Origin: Burkholderia ambifaria AMMD
GTDB taxonomy: Bacteria > Pseudomonadota > Gammaproteobacteria > Burkholderiales > Burkholderiaceae
Assembly: GCF_000203915.1 (NCBI RefSeq)
Contig: NC_008392.1
Coordinates: 62,001-126,000, forward strand
Reading direction: 5' to 3'
Length of the DNA: 64,000 bases
Shown: positions 35,297 through 46,428 of the stretch, piece by piece
Layout: the number at the start of each line of letters is the position of its first letter
Position numbering within the stretch: position 1 is the first letter of the stretch
Notes under the pieces: model-generated
Databases searched by the model: none
Told to the model about the DNA's origin: nothing
The model's input: only the letters and a program-made list of their open reading frames with translations
Made by a program: the position numbers and the translations under genes

Positions 35297-36835
35297 TCAG
35301 CGTGACCCTGCGGCGCCCTGCTGCTCCAGCGCCTCTTCCGCCTTCAGGCAGTCGAGATCGCGGCCGATCGTCGCGACCGCGAGCCGCTTGTCGCCGCGCC
35401 AGTACGTCACCGAGCCGTCGTGCGCGCGCAGGTCGCCGTCGATCTCGACGCGGTCCCATTGCTCCGCATGTCCCACATAGCGGACAGTCAGATCGTAGTG
35501 CTGGGTCCAGAAGAACGGCACCGCGTCGAACGGCCGCTGCTGGCCGAGCATGTTGCGCGCCGCGGCGATGCCCTGCCGCTCCGCGACGACCCAGTGCTCG
35601 ACGCGAATGCGCTCGCCCGTCAACGGATCGGGCCAGCGCGCGATGTCGCCGGCCGCGTAGATGTCCGGTGCGCTCGTCTGCAGGAATCGGTCGACCGTCA
35701 CGCCGCGATCGACGGCCAGCCCCGCGTCCTGCGCGAGCGTCACGTCCGGATGCACGCCGATGCCGACCACCACGACGTCGGCCGGCAGCCCGTCGCCGTT
35801 CGACAGCATCACGTCATCCGGCGTGATCTGTGCGGGCGTCACGCCGAGATGGAACGTCACGCCGTGCGACTCGTGCAGCGCGCGGAGCGTGTCGCCGAGC
35901 GCGTCGCCGAGCACGCGCGCCATCGGATGCGCATCGGGCGCGACCACCTGCACGACGAGCCCGCGCGTGCGCAGCGCGGCGGCCGCCTCGAGGCCGATGA
36001 AGCTCGCGCCGACCACGACGCAGCGTTGCGCATTCTTGAGCGTGCCAATCAGTGCATCGCAATCGGCGCGCGAGCGCAGCACACGCACGTGCGGCAGCTC
36101 GGCGCCCGGCACGGTCAACCGGTTCGGCTCGGCGCCCGTCGCGAGCAGCAGCGCGCCGTAGCCGACGCGGCTGCCGTCCGCGAGTTCGACCGCGTGCGCC
36201 GCGGGATCGATCCGCGTAACGCGCGTGCCACAGCGCACGTCGATGCGCTGCTCGGTATAGAACGACGCGCCACGCAGCGGCAGCCAGTCGGCTTCGGCCG
36301 TGCCGGCCAGATAATCCTTCGACAGGTTCGGCCGATCGTACGGCGGCTCGCTGTCCGCGCTCAGCAGCGTGATCGCGTGCGGATAGCCTTCCCGCCGCAG
36401 CGTCACGGCCGCCGCGATCGCGGCCGCGCCGCCGCCGACGATCACCACCGATTCGGGCAGCCCGGCCGTTTTCAGCGCGGGCGGCGACGCGGCAGGCTGT
36501 GCATCGAGCACGACCGCGCGGCCATCGCGACGCTCGACGCGCCAGCACGTCAGCCCGTCGAGCGCCGGCGCGCGCAGCATTGCGCCGGTGCGCAGACAGA
36601 ACGCCGCGTGATGCCACGGGCAGCGGATCGTGTCGCCGACGAGCAGCCCGTCGGCCAGCGGCGCGCCGTAGTGCGGGCATTGCCCGGTGACGGCAAACAG
36701 TTCGTCGGCGCGGCGCACCAGCAGCACCGTTGCGTCGCCGACCCGGCCTTCGATCATCGCGCCGTCGGCGATGTCGTCGAGCGCGATGCCCTGCGCGAGA
36801 TCGGGACGTGAAGACGAGGCGTCACTTGCGGACAT
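35297..36835 (-). CDS. Rieske-FAD reductase (AIFM3-like)
   Basis: A 512-residue protein. The Rieske [2Fe-2S] domain (about 15-110) has C-x-H (QCPHYGAPL) and C-x2-H (RCPWHHAAF). A pyridine-nucleotide-disulfide reductase domain follows, with FAD motif VIVGGGAAAIAAA, NAD motif VVVGASFIGLEAAAAL, and the second FAD motif DIYAAGDIARWP. The C-terminal reductase domain ends near residue 500. The architecture matches AIFM3/Nfrl and ferredoxin reductase-like proteins that pass electrons from NAD(P)H to an unknown acceptor. The ATG at 36835 has GGGAG upstream. A perfect sigma-54 element is about 190 bases upstream. Confidence 0.87.
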   Translation of the reverse strand: MSASDASSSRPDLAQGIALDDIADGAMIEGRVGDATVLLVRRADELFAVTGQCPHYGAPLADGLLVGDTIRCPWHHAAFCLRTGAMLRAPALDGLTCWRVERRDGRAVVLDAQPAASPPALKTAGLPESVVIVGGGAAAIAAAVTLRREGYPHAITLLSADSEPPYDRPNLSKDYLAGTAEADWLPLRGASFYTEQRIDVRCGTRVTRIDPAAHAVELADGSRVGYGALLLATGAEPNRLTVPGAELPHVRVLRSRADCDALIGTLKNAQRCVVVGASFIGLEAAAALRTRGLVVQVVAPDAHPMARVLGDALGDTLRALHESHGVTFHLGVTPAQITPDDVMLSNGDGLPADVVVVGIGVHPDVTLAQDAGLAVDRGVTVDRFLQTSAPDIYAAGDIARWPDPLTGERIRVEHWVVAERQGIAAARNMLGQQRPFDAVPFFWTQHYDLTVRYVGHAEQWDRVEIDGDLRAHDGSVTYWRGDKRLAVATIGRDLDCLKAEEALEQQGAAGSR

Positions 36836-37023
36836 GGCATGGCTCCCGGGAGGTGGGGTAACGGTCCCATTATCGGCGTCCTTCCTGAAAAGAACAGGGA
36901 CGGACGACCCCGCAGCGCATGCAAACGCGGAATGTAGCTCGTATGCGATCCGCGGCCGGCGCACAACGTCATCCACGTTGCGGCGCAACACGCGGGTGCG
37001 CATGCGCGGGGCGCGGCGACGCG

Positions 37024-37039
37024 CGCAATCCGCATGCCA
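37024..37039 (-). promoter_or_regulatory. Sigma-54 promoter upstream of the Rieske-FAD reductase
   Basis: TGGCATGCGGATTGCG on the minus strand, a full match to TGGCAYG-N4-TTGC. The predicted leader is about 178 bases. Confidence 0.65.
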
Positions 37040-37128
37040 CGCCCTTCTTCATCCCGTCACGCGAAGCGACGTGATGGCGCTGTGGGACGTGACCCGACAT
37101 GACTTCGCGTGATGCGCCTGGCGCGCCG

Positions 37129-38553
37129 TCAATCCATGCAGCCCACCGCGAGCTTACCGACCGTGACGATCGCCCGCTCGATCTCCGGCGACCACGGGCT
37201 GCTGTAGTTCAGCCGGATGAAATTGCGGTAGGTGTCCGCGATCGAGAACATGTAGCCGGGCCCGATCGTGATGCCCTGCTCCAGCGCGAGCTGGTACAGG
37301 CGCATCGCGTCGACCTGTGCCGGCAGCTCGACCCACAGCACGTACCCGCCCGCCGGGCTCGAGATGCGCGTACCTTCCGGAAAGAACCGCGACACCATCG
37401 CGCGCATCAGGTTCGCCTGCTGCGCATATGCCTTGCGAATCCGCCGCAGATGATGCTCGTAGCCGTCTCGCTCGAGAAACTCGGCGATCGCGAGTTGCGG
37501 CAGCGACGGCGTCGCCAGCGTGTTCAGGAACTTCAGCTTCTCGACCTGTTCGCGATAGCGGCCCGGCAATGCCCAGCCGATCCGGTAGGCGGCCGTCAGG
37601 CTCTTCGAGAACGATGCGCAATGCAGCACGATCCCGGTGCGGTCGAACGCCTTCAGCGCGCTCGGATGGGCATTGCCGAAATACAATTCGTTGTACACGC
37701 CGTTCTCGATGATCGGCATGTCGGCTTTCGTTGCGTATTCAACCAGTTCGCGCTTGCGCTCGTCGGGCATCTGAAAGCCGAGCGGGTTCTGGAAATTCGG
37801 CATCACCATGCACGCGGCGATCGGCTGCGACTTTGCAATGGCCGCCAGCGCCGCGATGTCGATCCCGTACTCCGGGTGCGTCGCGACCTCGATCGCCTTC
37901 ATCCCCATCCGTTCGATCGCGTGCAGCATCGCGTAGAACGTCGGCGACTCCACCGCGATCGTGTCACCCGGTTTTGCAACCGCCTGCAGGCACAGATTGA
38001 TCGCCTCAGTCGCGCCGACCGTCACGATGATCTCGTTCGGATCGACCGACATCCCGTTTTCCAGGTAGCGTCGCGCGATCTGCCGGATCAGCCGCGGATG
38101 GCCCGGCGGCAGCCCGTCCGTCACGCCCCACAACGACTTGTCGCGGCCGGCTGCATAGGCGTAGCGGTTCAGTTTCTCGAACGGAAACAGGCTCGGGTCC
38201 GGATACGGCGAACCCAGCGGCACCGCGTCGTCGGTGCCGATCGCGCGCAGCGTCGACAGCACGAGCCGGCTCATGTCGACCGACGACGAGATCGCGATCG
38301 GCTTCGACGGCCGCAGCTCGCGCACCGGCGCGTGGTTGTCGTCGCGACGCAGGTTCACGAAGTAACCCGACTGCGGGCGGCTCTCCAGCAGCCCGCGGCT
38401 TTCGAGCAGCAGATATGCATGCAGCACGGTCGTGATGCTGATCCGGTGCTGCTGGCTCGCCTGCCGTACCGACGGCACACGATCGCCATGTCGATACACG
38501 CGTTGCCGGATGAGTCTCTCTATGTCGTTCGCGAATTTCTCGTAGAGCTTCAT
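37129..38553 (-). CDS. MocR/PdxR-type regulator (GntR HTH + aminotransferase-like domain)
   Basis: A 474-residue protein. A winged helix-turn-helix of the GntR type spans 1-70 (GDRVPSVRQASQQHRISITTV). A fold-type I aminotransferase domain follows from about 100, with the PLP-binding Lys in SFSKSLTAAYRIGW and VGATEAINLCLQ, NFQNPLG and GYVLWVELP. MocR proteins use PLP or an amino compound as effector and rarely act as transaminases. No adjacent biosynthetic target is obvious, so it may regulate itself or a distant gene. An octamer repeat and an inverted repeat lie upstream. Confidence 0.88.
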   Translation of the reverse strand: MKLYEKFANDIERLIRQRVYRHGDRVPSVRQASQQHRISITTVLHAYLLLESRGLLESRPQSGYFVNLRRDDNHAPVRELRPSKPIAISSSVDMSRLVLSTLRAIGTDDAVPLGSPYPDPSLFPFEKLNRYAYAAGRDKSLWGVTDGLPPGHPRLIRQIARRYLENGMSVDPNEIIVTVGATEAINLCLQAVAKPGDTIAVESPTFYAMLHAIERMGMKAIEVATHPEYGIDIAALAAIAKSQPIAACMVMPNFQNPLGFQMPDERKRELVEYATKADMPIIENGVYNELYFGNAHPSALKAFDRTGIVLHCASFSKSLTAAYRIGWALPGRYREQVEKLKFLNTLATPSLPQLAIAEFLERDGYEHHLRRIRKAYAQQANLMRAMVSRFFPEGTRISSPAGGYVLWVELPAQVDAMRLYQLALEQGITIGPGYMFSIADTYRNFIRLNYSSPWSPEIERAIVTVGKLAVGCMD

Positions 38554-38760
38554 CCGCCTCGCCCCGCCAGCGGTGAACCGGCCCGCGACGCGTGTGCGCG
38601 CGTGCCGCGCCGATGCGCGAAGCCGGATAGCCGTGCCCGCTGGCGGGCGTTCTGGTGCGAGCGTCGGCCGTTACCGAAATTGAAGGCGGGTAGCAATGCG
38701 AAATCCATCATGACGAGGATCGGCATCCTACTGCGTCAATTCGGCGAATGTAAGTGACAG

Positions 38761-38780
38761 TTTGACGGCCAAATGTCAAA
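38761..38780. promoter_or_regulatory. Inverted repeat upstream of the MocR gene, possible operator
   Basis: TTTGAC and GTCAAA flank an eight-base centre, 208 bases upstream of the MocR ATG. Its minus-strand reading contains a perfect TTGACA -35 box. Operator and promoter roles are inference. Confidence 0.35.
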
Positions 38781-38947
38781 TTGTGCGGGTGTGGTGAACA
38801 GATGGGAAGACCGTGGCACGCAGCCGCGTGTCGTGTCACCGTACCGCCGCGCACATGCGGTCGTGACGCGAAACGCGCACGATGCGATTCGCGTGGCGAC
38901 GTTCGAGCGGGACGTCGTGCGCACCGACGCTCGGTATAGCTGATTGT

Positions 38948-39011
38948 CTAAGTCCCTAAGTCCCTAAGTCCCTAAGTCCCTAAGTCCCTAAGTCCCTAAG
39001 TCCCTAAGTCC
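38948..39011. repeat. Eight perfect tandem copies of octamer CTAAGTCC
   Basis: Sixty-four bases are exactly eight copies of CTAAGTCC with no mismatch. The unit is not a multiple of three and its composition differs from the surrounding GC-rich sequence. It lies between the DUF1269 stop and the MocR start. Confidence 0.95.
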
Positions 39012-39138
39012 CGCGCACGCGCGATGCCGGTTCGTGCGTCACGATGCGCGGTGCCGCTCGAACGCGCAGGGGCCGTCGATGCGATCCGCGCCGGGCCGAA
39101 CGTCGGCCTTCATGCGGTTCTAACGCCGCGAACCGGAC

Positions 39139-39594
39139 CTAGCCGATCACGTGGCGCACGACTTTCCCGCCAAATCCCGTCACGATGTTGTCGACCGAGA
39201 ACGGTGTCGCCTCGTCCGCCTCGACGATGACCGCGACGCTGCCCGGTGCGAGCCGTGTCGCGACCGATTCGACGAACTGCCCGTCGAGCAGCGCATTGCC
39301 GGCTGCGTCCGCGACGATGCCGGCCCCCGCGCCGGCCGCCATGCCGGCGATCGCGCCGAGCGGCCCGGCGAGCATCCCGAGCAGCCCGCCCGCGATCGCG
39401 CCGATCACGCCGCCCTTGAACGACCGCGACTCGGCGTCGAGCACGGCGAGCTTGCCGTTCGCGTCCTTTTCGACGACGACGCCATTGTCGACGTGAAATC
39501 CTTCGTGTTTCTCCGACAGCGCCTCGAAATCGTTCGCGGCCCGACGGGCCGTGTCGACGCTGCCGAATACGGCGACGATCAGTTGCTTGGTCAT
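39139..39594 (-). CDS. DUF1269 membrane protein
   Basis: A 151-residue protein. The soluble N-terminal part (QLIVAVFGSVDTARRAANDFEAL) and the C-terminal part (SVAVIVEADEATPFSVDNIV) flank a glycine-zipper-like hydrophobic centre (GAIAGGLLGMLAGPLGAIAG) of two helices. This is the DUF1269 layout. Function unknown; the family is common in stress loci. The ATG at 39594 has GAGAGG upstream. PsiE lies 163 bases upstream on the same strand, with which it may be co-transcribed. Confidence 0.85.
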   Translation of the reverse strand: MTKQLIVAVFGSVDTARRAANDFEALSEKHEGFHVDNGVVVEKDANGKLAVLDAESRSFKGGVIGAIAGGLLGMLAGPLGAIAGMAAGAGAGIVADAAGNALLDGQFVESVATRLAPGSVAVIVEADEATPFSVDNIVTGFGGKVVRHVIG

Positions 39595-39757
39595 GCGACA
39601 CCTCTCGGGTTGATGAGCGACGCGAGCGCCGCCAGTCGACGGACATCCGCGGATGGGTCGGACCGGCCGCGCGTTGCGTGTCGGGATCCGTGGGTGCGAT
39701 ACGCGCGCGTGCCGCTGCATCGCGAACACGAGCGGCACGAGCGGCGCGGGCCGCACG

Positions 39758-40210
39758 TTACCGGCGCGTATGCGCGTCCTCCTCGACATCGTCGACTTCC
39801 GCCGGAAAGCGATGCTGACCGAAGCTCAGGATCAGCACGCCCACCGCGAGCAGCACGATCCCGCACGTGGTCATCAGCATCCGCTCCGGGCCGTCGGTCG
39901 CGCCGCGGAGGATCAGATCGCGCGCGAGCGACGTCATCGCGATGAACAACGGAAAGCGCACCGGCAGCCGGCCGAGCCGCAGATAGCGCACGTTCATCGC
40001 GAGCACTTCCAGGTACAGGAACATCAGCAGCAGGTCGGTGAGCGACACCTCGCCCGCGAGCACGACCTTCCACGCTTCCTGGGTCATCGCGAACGCGGTC
40101 GCCAGACCGATCACGATCAGGCCGGCCAGCTCGGCCGCATGGAGGAAGTGGCCGAAGCGGCGGCGGATGCGCTCGGCGGCCGTATCGGCGGAAGCAGTGG
40201 ACGTGTTCAA
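39758..40210 (-). CDS. psiE: PsiE-family membrane protein
   Basis: A 150-residue protein with four predicted helices. AELAGLIVIGLATAFAMTQEAW and the family core SLTDLLLMFLYLEVLAMNVRYL are typical of PsiE, the phosphate-starvation-inducible family. RLPVRFPLFIAMTSLARDLIL follows, and a short acidic tail. Its role is unknown. PsiE-like proteins also occur in heat- and stress-resistance islands together with ClpK/ClpG, and a ClpG/ClpK-like gene is 3.3 kb away here. No Pho box was found upstream. Confidence 0.87.
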   Translation of the reverse strand: MNTSTASADTAAERIRRRFGHFLHAAELAGLIVIGLATAFAMTQEAWKVVLAGEVSLTDLLLMFLYLEVLAMNVRYLRLGRLPVRFPLFIAMTSLARDLILRGATDGPERMLMTTCGIVLLAVGVLILSFGQHRFPAEVDDVEEDAHTRR

Positions 40211-40669
40211 GGCGATGACCGTTGCAATGAGGTAGGTGCCGCGCTCGACGCCCCGTCGACGCCGTGCTCAACCCCCGCGACAAAAATTCTCAGCGCTTCC
40301 AGCAGGTTCGTCATGAGGGCCCTCGTCGGCAGGTGGAGCGAACCCAATCTACTGCACGTGTCGCGCCCGCTCAAGAGCACAGCGGCGCGCGCTTCAGGAG
40401 TACAGCTGCACGCATGCGTTGCAAAATCGAACGCCGATCAACCGATTCGAATGACAGATCGTCGATACGTGTTCCAAAGACCCGCCGAAGCTGCTAGATT
40501 GCAGGCTCGACGACGTTACGCGGTGCGGCGAGGTCACGCCCCGGGCGAACGCGCGGCCATCCTGCCTGCCTTCCCTTTCGCGCCCGGACGGCAGGCCGCC
40601 GCCGCTGCGGCCCGTTGCGCGATGCCCGCGCAACGTCCTTCATCCGCATGTCACAAAGAGAACAGTCGC
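40211..40669. other. Intergenic region between psiE and the DyP-encapsulin genes
   Basis: 459 bases. It should contain the promoters of both divergent units. A lower-GC patch around 40415-40500 is the most promoter-like part, but I cannot name boxes with confidence and see no sigma-54 element. Confidence 0.5.
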
Positions 40670-40738
40670 ATGACACAGTCCACCCGCTCGTCTTCGCGCG
40701 CCGCGGCAGCCGCGGCCCGTCCGTCCCGACATGACTGA
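40670..40738 (+). CDS. Possible 22-codon upstream reading frame of the DyP gene
   Basis: ATG at 40670 opens MTQSTRSSSRAAAAAARPSR plus two residues and stops at 40738, overlapping the first eight bases of the DyP gene. AAAGAGA precedes it, whereas the DyP ATG at 40731 has no ribosome site of its own. Translational coupling would explain that; alternatively DyP starts at the internal ATG at 40752 and this frame is chance. Confidence 0.3.
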   Translation: MTQSTRSSSRAAAAAARPSRHD

Positions 40739-41801
40739 CCGGCAGGCCGCGATGCAAACCCGTCCCCCGCTTTCCCAGGCCGTTCACGAGCCGATCACGC
40801 GCAGCGCGATCTTCCTCGTCGCCACCGTCAACCCCGGCGCCGAGCGCGCCGACACGATCCGCGCGTGGTGCGGCGACATCGCCGCGCTCGTGCGCTCGGT
40901 CGGCAAGCGCGTGCCGGGCGGCAACCTGTCCTGCGTATGCGGCTTCGGCTCCGACGCATGGGACGCGCTGTTCGGCGATCCGCGTCCCGCGTCGCTGCAT
41001 CCGTTCCGCGAATTCGGCGCCGGCCAGCGCGTCGCGATCGCGACGCCGGGCGACATCCTGCTGCACATTCGTGCCGACGCGATGGACCTGTGCTTCGAAC
41101 TCGCGACCCAGTTGCTCGCCGCGCTCGGCGACGCGGTCACGGTCGTCGACGAGGTGCATGGCTTTCGCAACTTCGACCAGCGCGCGATGATCGGCTTCGT
41201 CGACGGCACCGAGAACCCGGAAGGCCGCGACGCGGTCGACTTCACGGTGATCGGCGACGAGGACGCCGAGTTCGCGGGCGGCAGCTACGTGCTCGTGCAG
41301 AAGTACCTGCACGACATGGCCGGCTGGAACGCGCTCTCGGTCGAGACGCAGGAGCGCATCATCGGCCGCACCAAGCTGTCCGACATCGAGCTCGCGCCGG
41401 ACGTGAAGCCGTCGTGCTCGCACAGCTCGCTGACCACGCTTGACGAAAACGGCCAGGAAGTGAAGATCCTGCGCGACAACATGCCGTTCGGGCGCCCCGG
41501 TTCCGGCGAATTCGGCACCTATTTCATCGGCTACGCGCGTTCGCCTGCGCCGATCGAGCAGATGCTCGAGAACATGTTCGTCGGCCGCCCGCCCGGCAAC
41601 TACGACCGGCTGCTCGACTTCAGCCGCGCGGTCACCGGCTCGCTGTTCTTCGTGCCGTCGGCCGACCTGCTCGAAGCGCTCGCCGATCGCGCCGCACCGG
41701 CCGACACCGACGCCGCGCAGCCCGCACCCTCATCGCCCGAGCCGCGTCGTGACGGCTCGCTGAATATCGGATCGCTGAAAGGAGTCAAAGCCTATGAATA
41801 A
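40731..41801 (+). CDS. DyP-type peroxidase, encapsulin cargo
   Basis: A 356-residue dye-decolourising peroxidase. GFVDGTENP is the distal haem GXXDG motif, and CSHSSLTT region holds the probable proximal His. The extreme C-terminus, after an Ala/Pro/Ser linker, reads DGSLNIGSLKG, the cargo-loading peptide that docks DyP enzymes inside encapsulin shells. The encapsulin gene follows with an eight-base overlap. The enzyme oxidises phenolic or dye-like substrates with peroxide; the physiological substrate is unknown. Start choice between 40731 and 40752 is uncertain. Confidence 0.92.
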   Translation: MTDRQAAMQTRPPLSQAVHEPITRSAIFLVATVNPGAERADTIRAWCGDIAALVRSVGKRVPGGNLSCVCGFGSDAWDALFGDPRPASLHPFREFGAGQRVAIATPGDILLHIRADAMDLCFELATQLLAALGDAVTVVDEVHGFRNFDQRAMIGFVDGTENPEGRDAVDFTVIGDEDAEFAGGSYVLVQKYLHDMAGWNALSVETQERIIGRTKLSDIELAPDVKPSCSHSSLTTLDENGQEVKILRDNMPFGRPGSGEFGTYFIGYARSPAPIEQMLENMFVGRPPGNYDRLLDFSRAVTGSLFFVPSADLLEALADRAAPADTDAAQPAPSSPEPRRDGSLNIGSLKGVKAYE

Positions 41802-42609
41802 CCTGCACCGCGAACTCGCGCCGATTGCCTCGTCCGCGTGGGCGCAGATCGAGGAAGAAGTCGCCCGCACGTTCAAGCGCTCGGTGGCCGGGCGCCGCGT
41901 GGTCGACGTCGAAGGCCCGGCGGGCCCGGGGCTGTCGGCCGTCGGCACCGGGCATCTGCGCGACGTCACCGCGCCGCGCGAACAGGTGAGCGCGCGGCTG
42001 CGCGAGGTCCGCAACGTCGTCGAGCTGACGGTGCCGTTCGAGCTGAGCCGCGACGCGATCGACAGCGTCGAGCGCGGCGCGCGCGACGCCGACTGGCAGC
42101 CGGCGAAGGACGCCGCGCAGCGCCTCGCGTTCGCGGAAGACGGCGCGATCTTCGACGGCTATCTGGCCGCGGACATCGTCGGCATCCGCGAAGGCACGTC
42201 GAACCGCAAGCTCATACTGCCGACCGACGTCAGCGCGTACCCGGACGCGATCAGCGACGCGCTGGAAGCGCTGCGGCTCGCCGGCGTCGACGGCCCGTAC
42301 ACGGTCGTGCTCGGCTCGGACGCCTACACGGCGCTCAGCGAAGCGCGCGACCAGGGCTACCCGGTGCTCGGCCACATCAAGCGCATCGTCAGCGGCGAGA
42401 TCGTGTGGGCGCCGGCGATCAGCGGCGGCTGCGTGCTGTCCACCCGCGGCGGCGACTACGAGCTGCACCTCGGCGAAGACGTGTCGATCGGCTATACCAG
42501 CCATACCGACAAGGTCGTCCGCCTGTACCTGCGCGAAACGTTCACGTTCCTGATGCTGACGAGCGAGGCATCGGTGGCCGTGGCGCCGCAGGCCAGCACG
42601 GCGGCCTGA
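41794..42609 (+). CDS. Family 1 encapsulin shell protein
   Basis: A 271-residue HK97-fold shell protein. MNNLHRELAPIASSAWAQIEEEVARTFKR is the N-terminal region that binds the cargo peptide (described in two parts: MNNLHRELAPI, then AWAQIEEEV). VEGPAGPGLSAVGTGHL and REVRNVVELTVPFELSRDAID follow, and FLMLTSEASVAV ends the fold. Sixty copies would assemble a shell of about 24 nm around DyP. ATG at 41794 lies inside the DyP C-terminus, with AAAGGAG upstream. Family length is normal. Confidence 0.94.
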   Translation: MNNLHRELAPIASSAWAQIEEEVARTFKRSVAGRRVVDVEGPAGPGLSAVGTGHLRDVTAPREQVSARLREVRNVVELTVPFELSRDAIDSVERGARDADWQPAKDAAQRLAFAEDGAIFDGYLAADIVGIREGTSNRKLILPTDVSAYPDAISDALEALRLAGVDGPYTVVLGSDAYTALSEARDQGYPVLGHIKRIVSGEIVWAPAISGGCVLSTRGGDYELHLGEDVSIGYTSHTDKVVRLYLRETFTFLMLTSEASVAVAPQASTAA

Positions 42610-42709
42610 CGGCCTGCCCGCGCGCGATGCCCGCCGGGCGTCGCGCACACCGGCCGCGTTGCCGGCCGCACGTTCGTCGCCGGCTGAACCCTCCTGCATG
42701 GAGCGTGAC

Positions 42710-42979
42710 ATGAGCGATTCGAATCAAGCATTGCAGTCGTTGCAAGCATCGGTCGACAGCCTGAAGCAAACCGTCGACGCGAACGCGAGCCGCCAGGCCG
42801 CCGACACCACCGCCCTGTTCACCGTGGTGTCGCTGATGCTGGCCGAACTGTCGCCCGATACCCGCAACCTGATCGAGGATTCGTTCACCGTCTGGGCCAA
42901 TGGTCTGCAGGATGCGGCACTGTCGACCGACGTGAAGCAGATTGCCCGGCAGCGCCTCGCGATGAAACTCTCCGACTGA
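42710..42979 (+). CDS. Small helical protein downstream of encapsulin
   Basis: An 89-residue, highly helical acidic protein with heptad-like spacing (LQSLQASVDSLKQTVDANAS), probably a short coiled coil. No signal or membrane segment. GGAGCGTGAC precedes ATG 42710; another ATG at 42698 lacks a ribosome site. It starts 100 bases after encapsulin and may share its transcript. I do not recognise the family. It has no encapsulin-targeting peptide at its C-terminus. Confidence 0.7.
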   Translation: MSDSNQALQSLQASVDSLKQTVDANASRQAADTTALFTVVSLMLAELSPDTRNLIEDSFTVWANGLQDAALSTDVKQIARQRLAMKLSD

Positions 42980-43469
42980 CGCCGGTTCGCCACGGTTGCG
43001 CCTGATCCGGCCCGCACCGTGCAACCCGCCCGCTTCGCCATCGGCCCCGCGCCATGCACTGGTTGCGGGGCGTGCGCGGCCCGGCGTAACCCGCCCGCTT
43101 CCCTCACCGCCGCGCATGCGCCGCGTTTCACCGCGTGCGGCCCCTTCCCGTTTGCGCCTGCCGGCGCCCTGCGCGCCGATGTCGCACCGCGCTTCGCGCG
43201 CGTCGCGCGCCGCGCCGTTTCCGGATTCCGCGCGCCGCACCCGCATGCGCACTCGTCTGTACTCCTTGCACCGGGCGCACGCGTGCATGTGAGGGTGCAA
43301 TTCCCGGCCGGGCCGGTGCGGAACTGTGTCTTGGAGGCGTTCGGCCAATTCGCTATTTTGAACGCAGTCGAAGTGATGCCGCGGGCTGAGCGACGCACCG
43401 GTGTTGCCGTGCCGTCGCGCATCGGGATTTCCCTTTCGATCCACGTTCATTGACAGGAGCCAGACCACC
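42980..43469. other. Intergenic region upstream of the ClpG/ClpK-like gene
   Basis: 490 bases. The only promoter-like signal is at 43331-43359. I see no conserved gene; short Pro/Arg-rich frames here look like GC-composition artefacts. Confidence 0.5.
43331..43359 (+). promoter_or_regulatory. Candidate promoter of the ClpG/ClpK-like gene
   Basis: TTGGAG and TATTTT are separated by 17 bases in an AT-richer patch, about 110 bases before the ATG. CTTGGA could also serve as a heat-shock (sigma-32) -35 box, but no good -10 partner is visible. Confidence 0.35.
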
Positions 43470-46331
<2,862 letters not shown>

Positions 46332-46337
46332 TAACAC

Positions 46338-46361
46338 GCGGGCCCGCATGCACGGGCCCGC
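46338..46361 (+). terminator. Hairpin after the disaggregase gene
   Basis: GCGGGCCC and GGGCCCGC form an 8-bp stem around an eight-base loop, seven bases after the stop. There is no real T run (TTGCCCC follows), so termination would be weak. Confidence 0.4.
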
Positions 46362-46428
46362 TTGCCCCCACGCCGCGACGCGGCGCAACCCGAGCCGGCC
46401 CGCAGCGGGCCTGCTGATGGAGATTCAC

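Larger units (their letters stand above)
38554..39138. other. Long intergenic region with inverted repeat and octamer array
   Basis: 585 bases without a gene I can support. The MocR gene starts at its left edge; the DUF1269 gene ends at its right edge. It contains the TTTGAC...GTCAAA palindrome and the eight-copy octamer tract described separately. Confidence 0.7.

Noticed and set aside
38948..39011. Octamer tract considered as a CRISPR remnant
   Set aside because: Units are directly adjacent, without spacers, and only eight bases long.
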